Notes under the pieces: generated by a model
Databases searched by the model: none
What the model was told of the DNA's origin: nothing
The model's input: only the letters and a program-made list of their open reading frames with translations
Program-made: the position numbers and the translations under genes
In this document: piece after piece, positions 1 through 7,505 of the stretch
Layout of the letters: the number at the start of each line of letters is the position of its first letter
Numbering within the stretch: position 1 is the first letter of the stretch
From: Roseateles asaccharophilus
Lineage (GTDB): Bacteria; Pseudomonadota; Gammaproteobacteria; Burkholderiales; Burkholderiaceae_C
Direction of reading: 5' to 3'
DNA length: 64,000 nt
Assembly: GCF_004362405.1 (NCBI RefSeq)
Contig: NZ_SNXE01000008.1
Coordinates: 97,022 to 161,021 of the forward strand

Positions 1-557
1 GGGCGCCCGGTCTGCAGATCAACCGTGGCGCCCAGCGAGCCCTCATCGACATCCGCTGAAGCACTCTTGCGGACCGTGATGCTGCTGAACAGCTCGGAGG
101 CAAAGACATTGAAGTCAAAGCCGCGTGAGCGGTTGGCCCCGCCCGAGCTGTCCGTACCGCCGGTGGTGGCCAAAGCCTCAAGGCCATTGATGCGCACACG
201 GGTGAAGTCCGCGCCCAGGCCCCGCACGGTGATGCTCCGGCCCTCGCCCGCATCACGATCAATCACCACGCCGGGAACGCGTTGCAGCGACTCGGCCAGA
301 TTGGTGTCGGGGAACTTGCCGATGTCCTCGGCCTTGATCACGTCGACGATGCCGCGGTCCTCGCGCTTCTTGTTCAGCGCGCTTTCCAGCGAGGCGCGGA
401 AGCCCGTGACCACCACGGTTTCCATGGCCTGGGTCTGGGGCGCGGCGGCTTGGCTCTGGGCCCCCGCCGGCGCGAAGGCGAGCAGGGTGCCGCTGCCCAG
501 CAGGCACAGGGCGAGGGGGTTGAGGCGCGGTGCGGTGGCCCGACGGCGGCTTTGCAT
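1..557 (-). CDS. TonB-dependent receptor, N-terminal part (cut by window edge)
   Basis: Outer-membrane receptor that takes up a substrate with TonB energy; here the substrate is probably oligogalacturonide, judging from the pectin locus around it (inference). The 185 codons present give a signal peptide (about residues 1-34, ending in AGAQS), a TonB box-like ETVVVTGFR, and the start of the plug domain with GKFPDTNLAESLQRVPGV and ITVRGLGADFTRVRING. This wording is typical of the Xanthomonas/Caulobacter type of carbohydrate receptors. The start ATG at 557-555 has AGGAGACAAG just upstream. kdgF lies 162 bp upstream on the same strand, so the two may be co-transcribed. The barrel lies outside the window. 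Confidence 0.9.
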   Translation of the reverse strand, partial: MQSRRRATAPRLNPLALCLLGSGTLLAFAPAGAQSQAAAPQTQAMETVVVTGFRASLESALNKKREDRGIVDVIKAEDIGKFPDTNLAESLQRVPGVVIDRDAGEGRSITVRGLGADFTRVRINGLEALATTGGTDSSGGANRSRGFDFNVFASELFSSITVRKSASADVDEGSLGATVDLQTGR

Positions 558-719
558 GATCTTGTCTCCTACGTGTTGGTCGGCGCCCCGCTCACGTGGC
601 TGGGGCGCATCGGTTCATGTCGCGGCCCGGCTGGGTCGCGATGTCGGAGGGCGCGCGCAGGGCGCCGCGTCAGCAAGGGGACCCGCGGGCGCTGCAGTGC
701 GGCCGCGGGCCATGAGGTT

Positions 720-1076
720 TTAGAGGTAGTCCTCGCGGCGGGGCGAGAACTGGTCCAGCAGGCTGCTGTTCGGTTCCAGGGCCCGCACGCCATGTGGGGT
801 CAGGCGGGGGGCCACGAAGGCATCGCCGGCGCGGATCACGCGCTTGACGCCGCCCACATCGCATTCAAAGGCGCCGCTGAGGCAGAAGGCGATCTGGTCA
901 TGTGCATCGTGCGCATGCACCGTGCCCACGGCACCCTGGTCGAACTGCACCAGCACCGACATCAGCTCGGGCGTGTGGCCGACGATCTTGCGGCGGATGC
1001 CGTCGCCCAGCTCGGTCCAGGGGGTGCTGGCGTCGTCAAAGTACAGAGGGCTGCTGCTGGCAGGTGGGGTGCTCAT
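720..1076 (-). CDS. kdgF: KdgF-like cupin, unsaturated galacturonate linearisation
   Basis: Small single-domain cupin of 118 residues. KdgF proteins convert the cyclic 4,5-unsaturated galacturonate released by pectate and oligogalacturonate lyases into 5-keto-4-deoxyuronate (DKI) in the cytoplasm. The likely metal ligands are visible: H54 and H56 in VHAHDAHDQ, Q61, and H95 in RLTPHGV. The family-specific start (PWTELGDGIRRKIVGH) and end (FSPRREDYL) are also present. No signal peptide is seen. The start at 1076 has GGAGAC 5 bp upstream. It is transcribed away from kduI, with a KdgR-box match in the shared promoter region, and precedes the TonB receptor gene. The assignment rests on motif and context. 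Confidence 0.88.
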   Translation of the reverse strand: MSTPPASSSPLYFDDASTPWTELGDGIRRKIVGHTPELMSVLVQFDQGAVGTVHAHDAHDQIAFCLSGAFECDVGGVKRVIRAGDAFVAPRLTPHGVRALEPNSSLLDQFSPRREDYL

Positions 1077-1148
1077 GGGGTCTCCGCTGTCTCATGCCCG
1101 CTCGTCGGGCGCGGTGTCGCGATGGGTCGCGAGCCTCGATTTGCAGCG

Positions 1149-1205
1149 ACTATAAGCGCGGAGATTAAAAAATGAAACGACGGTTCACTAAATAGAAACC
1201 ATAAT
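1149..1205. promoter_or_regulatory. Divergent kdgF/kduI promoter region with KdgR-box match
   Basis: The core TGAAACGACGGTTCA at 1173-1187, extended to 1170-1190, fits the enterobacterial KdgR consensus AAATRAAAYRNYRTTTYATTT at 18 of 21 positions by my alignment. A candidate -10 for kdgF on the minus strand is TATAGT (plus strand 1149-1154), which would put its -35 region inside the box. A candidate -10 for kduI is CATAAT at 1200-1205. A KdgR-type regulator is encoded at 11076-11891. Repression by KdgR released by 2-keto-3-deoxygluconate is known in enterobacteria and inferred here. Confidence 0.65.
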
Positions 1206-1217
1206 TCCGGGAAAGTT

Positions 1218-1236
1218 CTAGCCTGCGCTAGGCTAG
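1218..1236. repeat. Perfect inverted repeat in the kduI 5' region
   Basis: Arms CTAGCCT (1218-1224) and AGGCTAG (1230-1236) flank a 5-base spacer, GCGCT. It lies about 75 bp before the kduI start and downstream of the KdgR-box match. It could be a second operator or an RNA hairpin in the leader. It does not resemble the KdgR consensus, and no T-tract follows. Confidence 0.5.
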
Positions 1237-1310
1237 CAAGCATTCGATCCAGACCGGCACACCGCTCCCCCCTTGTTTCACCCCGCTGCCGGCGCCAAGG
1301 AGACCTTTCG

Positions 1311-2147
1311 ATGGAAATCCGCCAACCGATCCACAGCGCGCATGCCCGCACGCTGGACACCCAGGGCCTGCGTGAGCAGTTCCTGGTCGAGCAACTCTTC
1401 AAGCCCGACGAGACCACGCTGACCTACAGCCAGATCGACCGCATCATCGTGGGCGGCATCATGCCCGTGAATCAGGCGCTGAGCTTCGCGCCGGAGCTGG
1501 GCCGCCACACCGGCACCGACTTCTTTCTGCAGCGCCGCGAGCTGGGCCTGATCAATATCGGCGGCGCCGCCCGCGTCAAGGTGGACGAGCAGAGCTTCGA
1601 GATCGGGCCCCGCGAGGCGCTCTACATCGGCCAGGGCGCCCGCGCGCTGGAGTTCCGCAGCCTGGATCCGGCCCAGCCCGCCAAGCTCTACTTCAACAGC
1701 GCGCCGGCCCACACCGCCTACCCGCACCGCAAGGTGACCCTGGCCGAGGCCTCGCCCGAGACCCTGGGTTCGCCCGAGACCAGCAACCGCCGCACCATCT
1801 ACAAGTTCCTGGTGCCCGATGTGCTGCCCACCTGCCAGCTGCTGATGGGCATGACCCAGCTGGAGCCCGGCAGCCTGTGGAACACCATGCCCTGCCACAC
1901 GCACGACCGGCGCATGGAGGTCTACTTCTATTTCGACATGAACGAGAACGCGGTCGTGTTCCACATGCTGGGCGAGCCCAGCGAGACCCGCCACCTGGTG
2001 GTGCGCAACGAGCAGGCCGTGATCAGCCCGAGCTGGAGCATCCACTCCGGCGTGGGCACCCAGGCCTACACCTTCATCTGGGGCATGGTGGGCGAGAACC
2101 AGGTCTTCAAGGACATGGACCATGTCCCGATGAGCGCCCTGCGCTGA
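1311..2147 (+). CDS. kduI: 5-dehydro-4-deoxy-D-glucuronate isomerase
   Basis: Isomerises DKI (5-keto-4-deoxyuronate) to 2,5-diketo-3-deoxygluconate (DKII) in the cytoplasm, the step after KdgF. The protein has 278 residues, the standard length. The zinc ligands known from E. coli KduI fall at the same numbers: H196 and H198 in PCHTHDRR, E203, and H245 in SWSIHSGVG. The start ATG at 1311 follows AAGGAGACC. It heads a rightward run of same-strand genes; kduD begins 17 bp after its stop. Confidence 0.97.
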   Translation: MEIRQPIHSAHARTLDTQGLREQFLVEQLFKPDETTLTYSQIDRIIVGGIMPVNQALSFAPELGRHTGTDFFLQRRELGLINIGGAARVKVDEQSFEIGPREALYIGQGARALEFRSLDPAQPAKLYFNSAPAHTAYPHRKVTLAEASPETLGSPETSNRRTIYKFLVPDVLPTCQLLMGMTQLEPGSLWNTMPCHTHDRRMEVYFYFDMNENAVVFHMLGEPSETRHLVVRNEQAVISPSWSIHSGVGTQAYTFIWGMVGENQVFKDMDHVPMSALR

Positions 2148-2164
2148 GCCTGGAGAACTACATC

Positions 2165-2926
2165 GTGATCCTTGAGAACTTCAATCTGGGCGGCAAGGTC
2201 GCCATCGTCACCGGCTGCAACACCGGTCTGGGGCAGGGCATGGCCCGCGCTCTGGCCCAGGCGGGCGCCGACATCGTGGGCGTCAATGTGTCCGAGCCCA
2301 GCGAGACCCGCGCCGAGGTCGAGGGCCTGGGCCGGCGCTTTCTGGACCTGCGCGCCAATCTGTCCGACATCAGCTGCATCGAAGGCCTGATTGCCGAGGC
2401 CAAGGCCTGGGGCGGGCGCGTGGACATCCTGGTCAACAACGCCGGCATCATCCGTCGCGAAGACGCGATCAAGTTCAGCGAGAAGGACTGGGACGATGTC
2501 ATCGACCTGAACCTGAAGACGGTGTTCTTCTTCTCCCAGGCCGTGGCGCGTCAGTACCTCTCGCAGGGCGGCGGCGGCAAGATCATCAATGTGGCCTCCA
2601 TGCTGTCCTACCAGGGCGGGGTGCGCGTGCCGTCCTACACCGCCAGCAAGAGCGGCGTCATGGGCATCACCCGGCTGATGGCCAATGAATGGGCCCAGCA
2701 CGGCATCAATGTGAATGCCATCGCGCCCGGCTATATGGCCACCAACAACACCGCGGCCCTGCGCGCCGACGAGGGCCGCAACACGGCCATCCTGGAGCGC
2801 ATTCCGGCCGGTCGCTGGGGCGTGCCTGACGATCTGGCCGGCCCGGTGGTGTTCCTGGCCTCCAAGGCCTCGGACTATGTCAACGGCTACACCGTGGCCG
2901 TGGACGGTGGCTGGCTGGCGAGATAA
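2165..2926 (+). CDS. kduD: 2-dehydro-3-deoxy-D-gluconate 5-dehydrogenase (GTG start)
   Basis: Short-chain dehydrogenase that reduces DKII to 2-keto-3-deoxygluconate (KDG) with NAD(P)H. I place the start at GTG 2165 because it gives 253 residues, the same length as E. coli KduD, begins VILENFNLGGKVAIVTG, and has GGAGAA 8 bases upstream. The open frame extends further back but there only mirrors kduI. Visible motifs are the cofactor loop TGCNTGLGQ, NNAG, and the catalytic Ser...Tyr-x-x-x-Lys in SYTASKSG. The C-terminus DYVNGYTVAVDGGWLAR is almost the family consensus. KDG kinase and aldolase are not in the window. Confidence 0.96.
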   Translation: MILENFNLGGKVAIVTGCNTGLGQGMARALAQAGADIVGVNVSEPSETRAEVEGLGRRFLDLRANLSDISCIEGLIAEAKAWGGRVDILVNNAGIIRREDAIKFSEKDWDDVIDLNLKTVFFFSQAVARQYLSQGGGGKIINVASMLSYQGGVRVPSYTASKSGVMGITRLMANEWAQHGINVNAIAPGYMATNNTAALRADEGRNTAILERIPAGRWGVPDDLAGPVVFLASKASDYVNGYTVAVDGGWLAR

Positions 2927-2934
2927 GGCCCACC

Positions 2935-3052
2935 CCCTACGCGTTGCGCGCGCCGAGGCCAGAGGCCTCGGCCGGCGCCAGGCACAAACCGTCCCCAGGA
3001 CTGCTTGAGTCCCGGCGCCGCCCCCTCAAGGGGCGCCCCCAAGAATCACCGA
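2935..3052. repeat. GC-rich palindromic intergenic element in the transporter operon
   Basis: Between kduD and the first permease gene lies a dense run of short palindromes, such as GCCGAGGCCAGAGGCCTCGGC and CCCCTCAAGGGGCG. The CCCCCT...CCCCCTCAAGGGGG pattern is shared with the spacer at 6080-6200. Such elements are common between genes in Comamonadaceae-like genomes. In an operon they may act as RNA processing or stability elements. The coding frame of either neighbour does not continue into it. Confidence 0.6.
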
Positions 3053-3067
3053 CGGAGACACGGTGAC

Positions 3068-3955
3068 ATGTACGAGAACAAAAAACTGGGCTTTCTGTTC
3101 GTCCTGCCCTTTGTGCTGGGCGTGCTGCTGTTCAAGCTCACGCCCTTCGTGATGAGCTTCGCGCTCAGCTTCACGCAGTACGACCTGATCGACCCGCCCG
3201 AGTTCGTGGGGCTGCAGAACTACCAGGAACTGGCCACGGCCGATCCGCTGTTCCGCAAGTCCCTGGGCGTGACCCTGCTGTTTGCCACCCTGGCCGTGCC
3301 GCTGCGCGTGGGCTTCGCGCTCTTCATCGCCCATGTGCTGAACTTCAAGCTGCGTGGCATCAACTTCTTCCGCTCGGCCTTCTACATCCCCTCCATCCTG
3401 GGCGGCTCCATCGCGGTGGCGGTGCTGTGGCGCTTCATCTTCGCCAAGAACGGCCTGGTGAATCTGGTCCTGATCAAGCTGGGCCTGGAGCCCATCGCCT
3501 GGCTGGCGGACGAGCACTACAGCATGTGGACCATCGTGCTGCTCTTCACCTGGCAGTTCGGTTCCGCGATGGTGATCTTTCTGGCGGCGCTGCAGAACGT
3601 CTCGATCTCGCTCTACGAGGCGGCCGAGTGCGACGGCGCCAGCAAATGGCAGCAGTTCTGGAAGATCACCGTGCCCCTGATCACCCCGGTGATCTTCTTC
3701 AACATGATCATGCAGATGGTGCACGCCTTTCAGGAGTTCAACGGGCCCTATGCCATCACCGAGGGCGGGCCGCTGAGCTCTACCTATGTGCTGGCGCTCT
3801 ACATCTATGACCAGAGCTTCCGCTTCTTCAATCTGGGCTATGGCGCGGCGCTGAGTTGGGTGCTCTTTGCCCTGGTGGGCGGCCTGGCCTTGTTCTCCTT
3901 CTGGAGCTCCAAGTACTGGGTGTTCTATTCGGGCGAGAAGGAGGTGAAGCGATGA
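3068..3955 (+). CDS. togM: ABC sugar transporter permease, TogM-like
   Basis: Inner-membrane permease of a carbohydrate importer (MalF-type family), probably for oligogalacturonides as in the Erwinia TogMNAB system. It has 295 residues with about six membrane segments, the first near residues 9-29 (FLFVLPFVLGVLLF). The cytoplasmic EAA loop that docks on the ATPase is EAAECDGASKWQQFWKITVPL. The start ATG at 3068 has GGAGACA at 3054-3060; the open frame upstream only covers the palindromic spacer. The stop overlaps the next start by 4 bases (ATGA). The substrate is inferred from the neighbours. Confidence 0.88.
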   Translation: MYENKKLGFLFVLPFVLGVLLFKLTPFVMSFALSFTQYDLIDPPEFVGLQNYQELATADPLFRKSLGVTLLFATLAVPLRVGFALFIAHVLNFKLRGINFFRSAFYIPSILGGSIAVAVLWRFIFAKNGLVNLVLIKLGLEPIAWLADEHYSMWTIVLLFTWQFGSAMVIFLAALQNVSISLYEAAECDGASKWQQFWKITVPLITPVIFFNMIMQMVHAFQEFNGPYAITEGGPLSSTYVLALYIYDQSFRFFNLGYGAALSWVLFALVGGLALFSFWSSKYWVFYSGEKEVKR

Positions 3956-4914
3956 GCCGACCTCTCGACACCAAGGCCGAAGTGGCGGGCCGAGCGCCGG
4001 GCCGCTCCCAAGCCGGCCCGCATCCCCTCGGGGGATCGACCGACGTAGCCGTCGGGCGAGGGGCCCGCCTGGTGCTGGGCCGCGACCGCGGCAATGCCTG
4101 GCTGCGCTATCTCGCGCTGATCGCGGTGGCCGTGCTCATGCTCTACCCCCTGCTGTGGCTGGTGGGGGCGTCATTCAAGAGCAACGCCGAGATCTTCACC
4201 GAGGTGGGTTTCTGGCCCAGCCGCTTTGATTTCGGCGCCTATGCCAAGGGCTGGAAGACCAGCACCGAGTACACCTTCGCCACCTATTTCCTGAACAGCT
4301 TCCTGATCACCATACCGCGCATCATCGTCACGGTGATCTCCTGCGTGCTGGTGGCCTATGCCTTCGCGCGCTTCGAGTTCTGGGGCAAGAAGTTCCTCTT
4401 CAGCATCATGATCGCCACCATGATGCTGCCCCTGATCGTGCTGCGTCTGCCCCAGTACCTGGTGTTCCGCGAGATCGGCTGGCTGGACAGCTACCTGCCC
4501 CTGATCATCCCGTCCGCCTTCGCCACCGACACCTTCTTCGTGTTCATGCTGGTGCAGTTTCTGCGCGGCATTCCGCGCGATATGGAAGAGGCCGCCCAGA
4601 TCGACGGCTGCAACGCCCTGCAAATGCTCTGGCACATCATCGTGCCCCTGCTCAAGCCGGCCATCATCTCGGTGATCGTGTTTCAGTTCATCTGGACCAT
4701 GAACGACTTCATGGGCCCGCTGATCTACCTGGCCTCGGTGGAGAAATACCCGGTCTCGCTGGCGCTGAAGATGAGCATCGGCGCCACCGAGGAGGTGGAG
4801 TGGGCCAATGTGATCGCGATCTCGGTCGTGGCCCTCATTCCCTCGGTGCTGGTGTTCTTTGCGGCGCAGAAGCACTTCATCGAAGGTGCCACCAGCAGCG
4901 GCGTCAAAGGCTGA
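3952..4914 (+). CDS. togN: ABC sugar transporter permease, TogN-like, with repeat-derived N-terminus
   Basis: Second inner-membrane permease (MalG-type family) of the importer, 320 residues. The EAA loop is EEAAQIDGCNALQMLWHIIVP. The ATG at 3952 overlaps the previous stop and is the natural coupled start. Residues about 12-42 are low-complexity (AGRAPGRSQAGPHPLGGS...) and are encoded by a GC-rich palindromic element at 3985-4072. The first membrane segment begins only near residue 47 (WLRYLALIAVAVLMLYPLLW). The extension would be cytoplasmic and probably tolerated. A later start inside or after the element cannot be ruled out, but I see no good ribosome site there. Confidence 0.87.
   Translation: MSRPLDTKAEVAGRAPGRSQAGPHPLGGSTDVAVGRGARLVLGRDRGNAWLRYLALIAVAVLMLYPLLWLVGASFKSNAEIFTEVGFWPSRFDFGAYAKGWKTSTEYTFATYFLNSFLITIPRIIVTVISCVLVAYAFARFEFWGKKFLFSIMIATMMLPLIVLRLPQYLVFREIGWLDSYLPLIIPSAFATDTFFVFMLVQFLRGIPRDMEEAAQIDGCNALQMLWHIIVPLLKPAIISVIVFQFIWTMNDFMGPLIYLASVEKYPVSLALKMSIGATEEVEWANVIAISVVALIPSVLVFFAAQKHFIEGATSSGVKG
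3985..4072. repeat. GC-rich palindromic element inside the togN coding sequence
   Basis: The stretch CCGGGCCGCTCCCAAGCC ... CATCCCCTCGGGGGAT ... GACGTAGCCGTCGGGCG resembles the intergenic palindromic elements of Comamonadaceae-like genomes. Here it lies in frame just after the togN start and encodes about 30 low-complexity residues. A palindrome CCCCTCGGGGG is centred near 4029. Confidence 0.55.
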
Positions 4915-4944
4915 CGAAGAAAAGATTAGGACGGAGACAAGAAC

Positions 4945-6075
4945 GTGGCACGACTGAGCCTCAACAAGATAGAAAAGGTCTACCCCAACGGCTTCAAGGC
5001 CGTGCATGGCGTGGACCTGGAAGTACGCGACGGCGAGTTCATGGTGTTTGTCGGCCCCTCGGGCTGCGCCAAGAGCACCCTGCTGCGCATGATTGCCGGG
5101 CTGGAGAGCATCAGCGGTGGCGAGCTCAAGATCGGCGAGAAGACCGTCAACGAGCTGGCGCCAAAGCAGCGCGGCATCGCCATGGTGTTCCAGAACTATG
5201 CGCTCTACCCGCATATGAAGGTCTACGACAACCTGGCCTTCGGTCTGAAGCTGGCGCACACGCCCAAGGCCGAGGTGGACCAGCGCGTGCGCCAGGCCGC
5301 CAAGCTCCTGGAGATGGAGCATCTGCTGGACCGCTATCCCAAGCAGCTCAGCGGCGGCCAGGCCCAGCGCGTGGCCGTGGGCCGGGCCATCGTCAAGAAG
5401 CCCGATGTGTTCCTGTTTGACGAGCCCCTGTCCAATCTGGACGCCAAGCTGCGCGCCAGCATGCGCGTGCGCCTGACCGAGCTGCACCGCACCCTGCGCG
5501 AGTCGGGCCAGCCCGCCACCACCGTCTACGTGACCCACGACCAGGTGGAGGCCATGACCATGGGCGAACGCATCTGCGTGCTCAAGGAAGGCGTGATCCA
5601 GCAGGTGGACACGCCCACCGCGCTGTACGACCGCCCGGCCAATGCCTTTGTGGCCAGCTTCATCGGCTCGCCCGAGATGAACATCCATGACGCGCGCCTG
5701 CAGGCCCTGGACGATGGCCTGGCCGTGCTGCTGGGCGGCCAGGTTCTGCCCCTGCCGGCGGCCAAGGCGGCCAGGCTGCAGGGCCGCCCGGCCGCGGCGG
5801 CCTCCATCAAGTTCGGCCTACGGCCCGAGCATGTCTCGGTGCTGCCGCGCCCGGGCGCCACCCAGGTGCAGGGCAGGCTGCGTTTCACCGAGCACATGGG
5901 CAGCGAGATCTTTGTGCACTTCGATATTGGCGATGTGCCCATGAGTGCCCGCGTGCCGGCCGATCAGCTGGGCGACCTGGCCGAGCAGCCGCGCGGCACG
6001 CCGCATGCCTTCTGGCTGCAGCTGGCCCAGGCCCATGTCTTCGATGCCGCCAGCGGCGCCAATCTCCTGCTGTGA
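4945..6075 (+). CDS. togA: ABC sugar transporter ATPase, TogA/MalK/UgpC type (GTG start)
   Basis: Cytoplasmic ATPase that powers the two permeases. It has 376 residues: nucleotide-binding domain about 1-235, then a regulatory/TOBE-like C-terminal domain. Walker A is GPSGCAKST (37-45), with alanine at position 42 in place of the usual glycine. The signature is LSGGQ (135-139), followed by A140 where most relatives have R. Walker B is VFLFDE (155-160) and the switch histidine is H198. The GTG at 4945 has GGAGACAAG upstream, similar to the leader of togM. Only 30 bp separate it from togN. Confidence 0.9.
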   Translation: MARLSLNKIEKVYPNGFKAVHGVDLEVRDGEFMVFVGPSGCAKSTLLRMIAGLESISGGELKIGEKTVNELAPKQRGIAMVFQNYALYPHMKVYDNLAFGLKLAHTPKAEVDQRVRQAAKLLEMEHLLDRYPKQLSGGQAQRVAVGRAIVKKPDVFLFDEPLSNLDAKLRASMRVRLTELHRTLRESGQPATTVYVTHDQVEAMTMGERICVLKEGVIQQVDTPTALYDRPANAFVASFIGSPEMNIHDARLQALDDGLAVLLGGQVLPLPAAKAARLQGRPAAAASIKFGLRPEHVSVLPRPGATQVQGRLRFTEHMGSEIFVHFDIGDVPMSARVPADQLGDLAEQPRGTPHAFWLQLAQAHVFDAASGANLLL

Positions 6076-6079
6076 AAAA

Positions 6080-6200
6080 AACACCCCCTACCGGCTCCGC
6101 CGGCCCCCTCAAGGGGGCGCATCCGCAGGCCCGGCAAAGCCGGATCCTCGGACGCCGCTTGGCTCGAGCGGCTGCTTGCGTCGCATGTGCCGCTAAGCCG
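6080..6200. repeat. GC-rich palindromic intergenic element before the binding-protein gene
   Basis: The spacer between togA and the solute-binding protein gene starts with CCCCCTACCGGCTCCGCCGG followed by CCCCCTCAAGGGGGCG, two back-to-back hairpins, and then CCGGCAAAGCCGG. It shares the CCCCTCAAGGGG core with the element at 2935-3052. There is no T-tract, so a simple terminator is unlikely. It may adjust the amount of binding protein made relative to the membrane parts. Confidence 0.6.
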
Positions 6201-6214
6201 CATGGAGAACTGAC

Positions 6215-7501
6215 TTGCTAGATCGACGACATCTCCTGCTGGGCGCCGCCGCGCTGCCCCTGGCTGCGTATGCCCAGGCCCCCACCGTGCTGCGTTTCTC
6301 CTGGTGGGGCGGCGCGGCGCGCCATGAGGCCACGCTCAAGGCCATCGCCCTGTTCGAGCGCCGCCATCCCGGCGTGAAGATCAAGGCCGAGTACATGGGC
6401 TTCAACGGCTATCTGGAGCGGCTGACCACCCAGATCGCCGGCCGCTCCGAGCCGGACGTGATGCAGATCAACTGGGCCTGGCTGGCCATGTTCAGCAAGC
6501 GCGGCAATGGCTTCACCGATCTCGAGGCCCACCGGCAAGACCTGGCCCTGCACCAGTTCGAGGCCGAGGATCTGGCCATGGGCCGCGTGGCGGGCAAGCT
6601 CAATGCCCTGCCGGTGTCCTACAGCGCCCGCGTCATGCTCTGGAACGAGGCCGCCTTCCAGCGCGCCGGCCTGGCCTTGCCGCGCAGCTGGGACGAGCTC
6701 TTTGCCGCCGGCCCGGTGTTCCGCGCCAAGTATGGCGACAAGGCCTACCCCATCGATGGCGAGCTCTACGACATGATTCTGCTGGCCCAGAGCTGGGTGC
6801 AGCAGAAGTACGGCACGCCCTATGTGGACCCCACGGCGCCGCGCGTGGCCATGAGCCCGGCCGCGGCCCTGGAATGGGTGCAGGTCTACGAGCGCCTGGT
6901 GAACGAGCATGTGGCCGTGCCGCTGCCGCTGCGCGCGGCCCTGGGTGGCGCCGAGAAGCCCACCGAGCAGCAGCAGGACTGGGTGCAAGGCCGCTGGGCC
7001 GGCAACTACACCTGGGACTCGGTGATCGCGCTGCGCAACTCCACCCTGGACAAGCAGCAGAAGCTGGTGCTGGGCGAGTTCCCCACCCTGCCGGGCGCGA
7101 AAAACAGCGGCATGTTCGGCCGCCCCACGCTGATGTATGCCGTGGGCCGCAACAGCCGCCAGCCGGCCCTGGCCGCGCGCTTCATCAACTTCCTGCTGAC
7201 CGACCCGGAGGCCGCCCAGTTGCTGGGCCGCACCCGCGGCCTGCCGGCCGCCAAGAACAGCTTCGAGCTGCTGCAGCAGGCCGGCAAGCTGCCGCCGCTG
7301 GAGCTGGCGGCCTATGAGCAGATCCAGGCCCAGCGCCGGGCGGGCCGCGTGCCCATGCCCTCGCCGCTGTTCGAGCATGCGCGGCTGCACAAGTTTATGC
7401 GCGAGGTCTTCGAGACCGTCGCCTACCGCAAGACCACGGCCGAGGCCGCTGCCAAGCGCCTGGTCGACGAGGGCAATGCCCTGCTCAACCGCATCAAGTG
7501 A
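6215..7501 (+). CDS. togB: ABC transporter extracellular solute-binding protein (TTG start)
   Basis: Periplasmic binding protein of family 1 (MalE-like), 428 residues, presumably for oligogalacturonides. The start is TTG 6215, with GGAGAAC at 6204-6210; no ATG or GTG gives a better site. The N-terminus LDRRHLLLGAAALPLAAYAQA has two arginines before the hydrophobic core and a cleavage site near residue 21, so it may use the Tat route instead of Sec. The mature start TVLRFSWWGG is typical of family 1 binding proteins. It follows the ATPase gene by 139 bp of palindromic spacer and is 4 bp from ogl. Confidence 0.9.
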   Translation: MLDRRHLLLGAAALPLAAYAQAPTVLRFSWWGGAARHEATLKAIALFERRHPGVKIKAEYMGFNGYLERLTTQIAGRSEPDVMQINWAWLAMFSKRGNGFTDLEAHRQDLALHQFEAEDLAMGRVAGKLNALPVSYSARVMLWNEAAFQRAGLALPRSWDELFAAGPVFRAKYGDKAYPIDGELYDMILLAQSWVQQKYGTPYVDPTAPRVAMSPAAALEWVQVYERLVNEHVAVPLPLRAALGGAEKPTEQQQDWVQGRWAGNYTWDSVIALRNSTLDKQQKLVLGEFPTLPGAKNSGMFGRPTLMYAVGRNSRQPALAARFINFLLTDPEAAQLLGRTRGLPAAKNSFELLQQAGKLPPLELAAYEQIQAQRRAGRVPMPSPLFEHARLHKFMREVFETVAYRKTTAEAAAKRLVDEGNALLNRIK

Positions 7502-7505
7502 AGCC

